A stretch of DNA of 9,327 nt from assembly GCA_949297205.1 (NCBI GenBank), contig CASFSH010000360.1, forward strand, positions 1-9,327, read 5' to 3'. The position numbers were made by a program, and so were the translations under genes. How positions within the stretch are numbered: position 1 is the stretch's first letter; every line of letters starts with the position of its first letter. Shown here in pieces: positions 5,361-9,327 of this stretch. Origin of the DNA: an uncultured Bacillota bacterium (lineage in GTDB: Bacteria > Bacillota > Clostridia > UBA1381). The notes beneath the pieces are model-generated. The model searched no databases and had not been told where the DNA came from. It saw only the letters and a list, made by a program, of their open reading frames with translations.

Positions 5361-7223
5361 TTACTGTTTTTGCGTTTCTAACCATATTATTAATACCGAT
5401 ACATCTGCCGGTGATACACCGGAAATTCTTGACGCCTGACCGAGGTTTGAAGGTTTTATCTTTTCCAGCTTCTGTCGTGCCTCTATTCTCAGACCGTAAA
5501 TTTTTGAATAGTCACAATCCGGAGGAAGGCGTTTTTCCTCCATTTTTCTGAACTGCTCCACCTGCATAAGCTGTCTGTCGATATATCCTTTGTATTTTAG
5601 TTTTATTTCCACCTGTTCGCATACATCATCGGGAAGAGGCGGTCTTTCGGTATCTATTTCCTTAATTTTTTCATAGTTAAGCTGCGGTCTTTTTATCATA
5701 TCCGATAATCTTATACCCGTTATAACCGGAGATGTTCCGTTAGCTTCCAGAACAGGATTCGCCGTCTGAGGATTTACTATAGTCTCCTCAAGTCTTTTTA
5801 TTTCCTCTTCCTCCTGCTGTAATTTTTTCTGCAGCTTATTATACCGTTCTTGGCTGATTAAACCCACTCTGTAACCTATGGGGGTAAGTCTTTCGTCCGC
5901 ATTGTCCTGTCTTAATAAAAGTCTGTACTCCGAACGGGACGTCATCATTCTGTAGGGTTCGTTTGTACCTTTTGTTACAAGGTCATCAATCAGTGTTCCT
6001 ATATATCCCTGTGAACGGTCCAAAATCATAGGTTCTTCACCCTTTATTTTTAACGCCGCATTTATTCCCGCAACAATTCCCTGTGCCGCCGCTTCTTCAT
6101 ATCCGCTTGTTCCGTTAAACTGCCCTGCGCCGTACAATCCGCTTATCTTTTTAAATTCAAGGGTGGGGAAGAGCTGAGTGGGGTCTATGCAGTCATATTC
6201 AATGGCATATGCAGGCCGCATTATTTCTACATTTTCAAGACCATCAATGGTTCTTAGCATTTTGAGCTGAACGTCCTCGGGAAGACCTGTGCTGATACCC
6301 TGCGCATACATTTCCCTTGTATCAACTCCAAGAGGCTCCATAAACAGCTGATGTCTTTTTTTATCCTTAAATCTCATAATTTTATCTTCAATTGACGGGC
6401 AGTATCTCGGACCGACTCCCTCGACCTTTCCATTGTACATAGGAGCTTTATCAATGTTATCCATTATTATTTTATGCGTTTTTTCGTTGGTATATGTAAG
6501 CCAACAATCTGCAACATTTTCTCCCGGTTCTTTCGTTTCAAAGGAAAAGGGTGTTATTTTATCATCTCCCGATTCTCTCTCCATCTTGTTGTAATTTAAA
6601 GTATCGCCGTGTATTCTTGCAGGCGTTCCTGTTTTAAATCTTAATATTTCAATACCGAGTTCTTTAAGACTTTCCGACAATTCATTTGCCGGAAATGTTC
6701 CGTCAGGACCCGACTGACGTTCATAATCTCCTATCAGGATTTTTCCCCGCAGATATGTTCCCGTTGCAATAATAACGGCTTTTGCACCGTATACCGAACC
6801 CATATGATTTACAACTCCGGTTATCTTATTATCCTCAACTAAAATTTTACATATTTCCGCCTGTTTTAACTGCAGATTTTTCTGAGTTTCCAATATCCTT
6901 TTTATTTCAATATGGTATCTTTTTCTGTCTATCTGACATCTTAAAGAATGTACGGCAGGGCCTTTGCCTACATTAAGCATTTTTGACTGAATAAATGTTT
7001 TATCCGCCGCCTTTCCCATAACACCGCCTAAAGCGTCCACCTCTCTTACAAGATGTCCTTTTGCGGTACCGCCTATACTTGGGTTACACGGCAGATTACC
7101 CACAGCGTCAAGGCTTATAGAAAATATAACGGTTTTCATACCCAGCCTTGCAGCGGCAACCGCTGCTTCAACACCTGCGTGTCCCGCACCGATTACAACA
7201 ACATCATAATCGTCCATTACCAT
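5361..7223 (-). CDS. mnmG: tRNA uridine-5-carboxymethylaminomethyl modification enzyme MnmG (GidA)
   Basis: This is the FAD-dependent enzyme that, with the GTPase MnmE, uses methylene-tetrahydrofolate and glycine or ammonium to install the (carboxymethyl)aminomethyl group on C5 of wobble uridine-34 in certain tRNAs; it acts in the cytosol. The 620 residues are full length (about 629 in E. coli). The dinucleotide-binding motif GAGHAG is at 12-17, and the catalytic-loop cysteine is in PCNPSIGG (Cys46). The second conserved cysteine is in GPRYCPSIEDK (Cys275), and the conserved GQFNGTSGYEEAAAQG is at 367-382. The C-terminal MnmE- and tRNA-binding region ends with ARISGVSPADVSVLIIWL. ATG 7223 has GGAG 10 nt upstream; ATG 7217 is an alternative. 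The gene lies 20 nt after the DUF624 gene. Neither mnmE nor rsmG, its usual neighbours, is adjacent. Confidence 0.98.
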   Translation of the reverse strand: MVMDDYDVVVIGAGHAGVEAAVAAARLGMKTVIFSISLDAVGNLPCNPSIGGTAKGHLVREVDALGGVMGKAADKTFIQSKMLNVGKGPAVHSLRCQIDRKRYHIEIKRILETQKNLQLKQAEICKILVEDNKITGVVNHMGSVYGAKAVIIATGTYLRGKILIGDYERQSGPDGTFPANELSESLKELGIEILRFKTGTPARIHGDTLNYNKMERESGDDKITPFSFETKEPGENVADCWLTYTNEKTHKIIMDNIDKAPMYNGKVEGVGPRYCPSIEDKIMRFKDKKRHQLFMEPLGVDTREMYAQGISTGLPEDVQLKMLRTIDGLENVEIMRPAYAIEYDCIDPTQLFPTLEFKKISGLYGAGQFNGTSGYEEAAAQGIVAGINAALKIKGEEPMILDRSQGYIGTLIDDLVTKGTNEPYRMMTSRSEYRLLLRQDNADERLTPIGYRVGLISQERYNKLQKKLQQEEEEIKRLEETIVNPQTANPVLEANGTSPVITGIRLSDMIKRPQLNYEKIKEIDTERPPLPDDVCEQVEIKLKYKGYIDRQLMQVEQFRKMEEKRLPPDCDYSKIYGLRIEARQKLEKIKPSNLGQASRISGVSPADVSVLIIWLETQKQ

Positions 7224-7243
7224 TAATTGTCCACTCCATTCGT

Positions 7244-8131
7244 CTATTCAACAATTTCATTTGATTCGTCCGATTCATCCGATTCCGAATTGTCTATATT
7301 ATTTAATATTTTTTTTCTTATTACACTTTCTGCGTAAAACTCAAAGGGAAATCTTAAAAGTCCCGCCAATAATACAAAGGAAAGTATTATCGACATTATC
7401 GGAGTAAACACAGTAAAAATCATAAAGCTTATAAATCCGAAAAGCAGGGTAAACAACAGATTTACCGGAAGCGTTGACAGCGCAAGAATAACCGCATTTT
7501 TGAAAAGATTTCTCGTTTTGTTTTCAAAGGTTACCATAAGCTGATAAATGTAATAGTGCATAAACACAAAAATTATCATACATAGAATCGACAGCCACAT
7601 CAGGAAAAACCATATCGTCTGACCGTTTTGCATAAAATAATTATAATAAAATCTTATGGCAAAGCTTCCCGCAAAAAGAACAACCAAATCAACCACCGCA
7701 ACAATAATACCCTGTTTGAAATTTTCCTTCATTTTTTTGAAAAAATCCGAAAAAATCCATGAGTGTTCCTCTCTTGCAAAACACCGCATAATATATGCCA
7801 TTGCGGCAGAGGCAGGGCCGGAACCTATAAAGGTGGTTGCAGACACGGTGAAAAACAATGTGAGCATTGTGGAATACATTGCAATGTCATCCTGACTCAT
7901 TGCCAGCTCTCCCTGTTCAAATATCTGCACAAAACTTACAATTGACGGCGTCACAAGAAGATAATATATCAAAAACATAGGTATTGAACATACCATAAAC
8001 AAAAAATTCACCTGGCACAGTTTCCAAAACTTTCTTGCCAATATTTCAAAATAACGAAAAACTCCCTTTTTTTTTGGTGCATCTTTATCTACTCCTGGGC
8101 CTTCCTTTGAAAAATTATAAAACAACCCCAT
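7244..8131 (-). CDS. DUF624 (YesL-like) membrane protein
   Basis: This 295-residue integral membrane protein is of the DUF624/YesL type. The family is common in Firmicutes, often near carbohydrate-transport genes, and has no firmly established activity. The recognisable signature is GSGPASAAMAYIMRCFAREE (103-122), followed by W125, the IFSDFF segment and KENFKQG (135-141). Hydrophobic segments lie at about 40-65, 88-104, 141-160, 172-197, 212-240 and 241-262. The N-terminus is short and basic (KKKG). The last 15 residues are strongly acidic, built on an imperfect three-copy 9-bp repeat coding for E-S-D/N units. ATG 8131 has GGAGG (8143-8139) at 7-nt spacing. It appears to be the first gene of the leftward cluster, transcribed from the symmetric promoter at 8206-8234. 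No sugar transporter is adjacent, so context gives no substrate hint. Confidence 0.85.
   Translation of the reverse strand: MGLFYNFSKEGPGVDKDAPKKKGVFRYFEILARKFWKLCQVNFLFMVCSIPMFLIYYLLVTPSIVSFVQIFEQGELAMSQDDIAMYSTMLTLFFTVSATTFIGSGPASAAMAYIMRCFAREEHSWIFSDFFKKMKENFKQGIIVAVVDLVVLFAGSFAIRFYYNYFMQNGQTIWFFLMWLSILCMIIFVFMHYYIYQLMVTFENKTRNLFKNAVILALSTLPVNLLFTLLFGFISFMIFTVFTPIMSIILSFVLLAGLLRFPFEFYAESVIRKKILNNIDNSESDESDESNEIVE
7261..7287. repeat. In-frame 9-bp tandem repeat, three imperfect copies
   Basis: Units TTGATTCGT, CCGATTCAT and CCGATTCCG (plus strand) fall inside the 3' end of the DUF624 gene and encode the Ser-Asp/Asn-Glu repeats of its acidic tail. The period is a multiple of three, so copy-number change would keep the frame. 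Confidence 0.6.
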
Positions 8132-8205
8132 AACATTTCCTCCATACTGTATTTAATTTAAAAATTCCCCTTTTTGAAATCAGAGTATATTTTTACATAT
8201 TATCT

Positions 8206-8234
8206 ATTGTATCATAAAAAAATCTGTGATACAA
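8206..8234 (-). promoter_or_regulatory. Leftward sigma-A promoter for the DUF624-mnmG-PAP2 cluster
   Basis: On the minus strand there is TTGTAT (8234-8229), a 17-nt spacer and TACAAT (8211-8206). The -10 is preceded by TATGA, a perfect TRTGN -16 extension. The predicted start is near 8199, giving a 68-nt leader to the ATG at 8131. It occupies the same DNA as the rightward promoter. Confidence 0.75.
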
Positions 8235-8235
8235 T
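8207..8235 (+). promoter_or_regulatory. Rightward sigma-A promoter for the pseudouridine synthase gene
   Basis: TTGTAT (8207-8212), a 17-nt spacer and TACAAT (8230-8235), with TGTGA (8225-8229) as a perfect TRTGN -16 extension. The predicted start is near 8242, giving a 44-nt leader to the ATG at 8286. It overlaps the mirror-image leftward promoter almost completely, so two polymerases could not bind at once. Confidence 0.75.
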
Positions 8236-8285
8236 AGATAATAAACAAAATTAACAAAATCGTAAACATTACAGGAAGATTGTAT

Positions 8286-9242
8286 ATGAAAGAAATTATT
8301 ATAACAAAAAATGACTCAGACCAAAGACTCGATAAATTTTTAACCAAGCTTTGTCCCGGTATGCCCCAGGCAATGCTTTATAAAAGTTTGAGAAAGGACT
8401 GTGTTAAAGTTAACGGAAAACATATAAAAGACGGGGCTTTCCGCCTTAATGAGGGAGATGTATTAAAACTTTTCTTAAAAGACGAATTTTTTGAAAAAAG
8501 TTCTTCCGAAAATGATTTTATGAATCTTACCCCCGATTTGAATATTGTATATGAAGATGAAAATATTTTACTGATTGATAAAAAGGTGGGAATGGTAGTT
8601 CATGCAGATGACGAGGGTTCTTCCGATTGTCTTATTAATCATATAAAAAGCTACTTGTACAAAAAGGGAGAATATAATCCCGTTGACGAAAATACTTTTG
8701 TGCCATCTTTGTGTAACCGTCTTGACAGAAATACGGGTGGTATTGTTATTGCCGCAAAAAATGCAGAAGCCCTAAGAATTATGAATCAAAAAGTCAAAGA
8801 CAGAGAAATGAAAAAGCTTTATCTTTGCATTGTTCTCGGAACTCTTACAAAAAAATCCGGAGAATTAAAAGGTTATTTGTTTAAAGATGAGAAAGAAAAA
8901 AGAGTATATGTTTATAATACCTCAAAAAAAGGTACAAAAACAATTATAACAAAATACAAAGTATTAAAGGAAAAAAATGATTTATCGCTGGTCGAAGTTG
9001 AGCTTGTAACCGGCCGCACACACCAGATAAGAGCACATTTTGCGTCAATCGGTCATCCGCTTTTGGGGGACGGAAAGTACGGGATAAATCAGATAAATAA
9101 AAAATACGGCATGACAACACAGGCACTCTATTCCTACAAACTGAAATTTGAGTTTTCAACCGATGCCGGAATTCTGAATTACCTGAACGGGAAAGAATTT
9201 AAGGCGAATAATGTGTTTTTTTCCAATATGTTTTTAAATTAA
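8286..9242 (+). CDS. RluA-family RNA pseudouridine synthase with S4 domain
   Basis: This enzyme converts a uridine in structured RNA, most likely 23S rRNA (RluC/RluD type), to pseudouridine. The 318 residues hold an N-terminal S4 RNA-binding domain (about 11-65: QRLDKFL then VKVNGKHIKDG), a linker, and the catalytic domain. The catalytic aspartate is Asp147 in CNRLDRNTGG, and the conserved TGRTHQIRAH (242-251) is followed by GHPLLGDGKYG. The common family motif is HRLD; here Asn replaces the His. I choose ATG 8286 because AGGAAG (8273-8278) is 7 nt away; the in-frame TTG at 8280 is only one nt from it. The exact target site cannot be predicted. It has its own promoter and terminator and appears monocistronic. 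Confidence 0.93.
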   Translation: MKEIIITKNDSDQRLDKFLTKLCPGMPQAMLYKSLRKDCVKVNGKHIKDGAFRLNEGDVLKLFLKDEFFEKSSSENDFMNLTPDLNIVYEDENILLIDKKVGMVVHADDEGSSDCLINHIKSYLYKKGEYNPVDENTFVPSLCNRLDRNTGGIVIAAKNAEALRIMNQKVKDREMKKLYLCIVLGTLTKKSGELKGYLFKDEKEKRVYVYNTSKKGTKTIITKYKVLKEKNDLSLVEVELVTGRTHQIRAHFASIGHPLLGDGKYGINQINKKYGMTTQALYSYKLKFEFSTDAGILNYLNGKEFKANNVFFSNMFLN

Positions 9243-9253
9243 ATACAAAAAGT

Positions 9254-9295
9254 TACTGCATATGATTTATTTTTTCTTTTATGCAGTATTTTTTT
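9254..9295 (+). terminator. Intrinsic terminator after the pseudouridine synthase gene
   Basis: TACTGCATA (9254-9262) pairs perfectly with TATGCAGTA (9280-9288) and is followed by seven T residues (9289-9295). The loop is long (17 nt) and T-rich. An A-run upstream (9247-9251) would also give a short U-tract in the leftward direction, so it could serve a convergent gene beyond the right edge. The last 32 bases of the window show no gene. Confidence 0.8.
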
Positions 9296-9327
9296 ATTTC
9301 TTTGTTTCTTCATCTTTAACTATTTTT

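Larger units (their letters stand above)
8198..8243. repeat. 17-bp perfect palindrome carrying mirror-image divergent promoters
   Basis: TATTATCTATTGTATCA (8198-8214) and its exact reverse complement (8227-8243) flank a 12-bp centre (8215-8226) between the divergent DUF624 and pseudouridine synthase genes. Neither direction has a T-run, so it is not a terminator. Each arm contains the -10 of the promoter pointing outward and the -35 of the opposing one. It may serve only to encode the two promoters, or also as an operator. Confidence 0.9.

Noticed and set aside
1..9327. Mobile elements, CRISPR arrays, tRNA or rRNA genes, phage or defence genes
   Set aside because: I saw no transposase or integrase, no spaced direct repeats, no tRNA cloverleaf and no rRNA-like sequence. 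All long frames belong to housekeeping or sporulation families.

Overview
The window is AT-rich DNA that fits an anaerobic endospore-forming Firmicute of the class Clostridia. Three things point there: a complete tricistronic spore germinant-receptor operon, Firmicutes-type promoters and ribosome-binding sites, and two parS centromere sites of the Bacillus/Clostridium ParB (Spo0J) type. In Firmicutes, parS sites cluster around oriC, and mnmG (gidA) is also often origin-linked. I therefore infer that the window lies in the origin-proximal part of the chromosome. No origin (DnaA-box cluster) is visible here.

Layout. Positions 1-415 are non-coding and AT-rich. They hold two perfect 10-bp inverted repeats, a leftward sigma-A-type promoter, two parS sites (173-188 and 220-235), and a candidate rightward forespore promoter. 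The rightward (+) genes follow: gerXA (416-2029), gerXB (2037-3134) and gerXC (3152-4513), then a 52-codon two-membrane-segment protein (4611-4769) with a strong ribosome-binding site. That small gene may be an accessory 'D' subunit of the receptor. It ends at a bidirectional terminator (about 4769-4806). A leftward (-) cluster converges on the terminator from the other side, and in transcription order it reads DUF624/YesL-like membrane protein (8131-7244), mnmG (7223-5361), PAP2-family phosphatase (5334-4795). At 8198-8243 a 17-bp-arm palindrome carries two mirror-image overlapping promoters. One drives the leftward cluster, the other drives a RluA-family pseudouridine synthase (8286-9242), which ends in its own terminator at 9254-9295.

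How the genes fit together. The A, B and C germination proteins form an inner-membrane nutrient receptor in the dormant spore. The leftward cluster mixes tRNA wobble-uridine modification (MnmG), a lipid-phosphate phosphatase and a membrane protein of unknown function. The divergent gene modifies RNA (pseudouridine). MnmG and the pseudouridine synthase, both RNA-modification enzymes, are thus tied together by a shared symmetric promoter.

The most interesting signals are not protein domains. They are (1) two parS sites that each abut the -35 of an outward-facing promoter, one of which leads into the germination operon; (2) the symmetric face-to-face promoter palindrome; and (3) the unannotated small membrane gene at the end of the ger operon.
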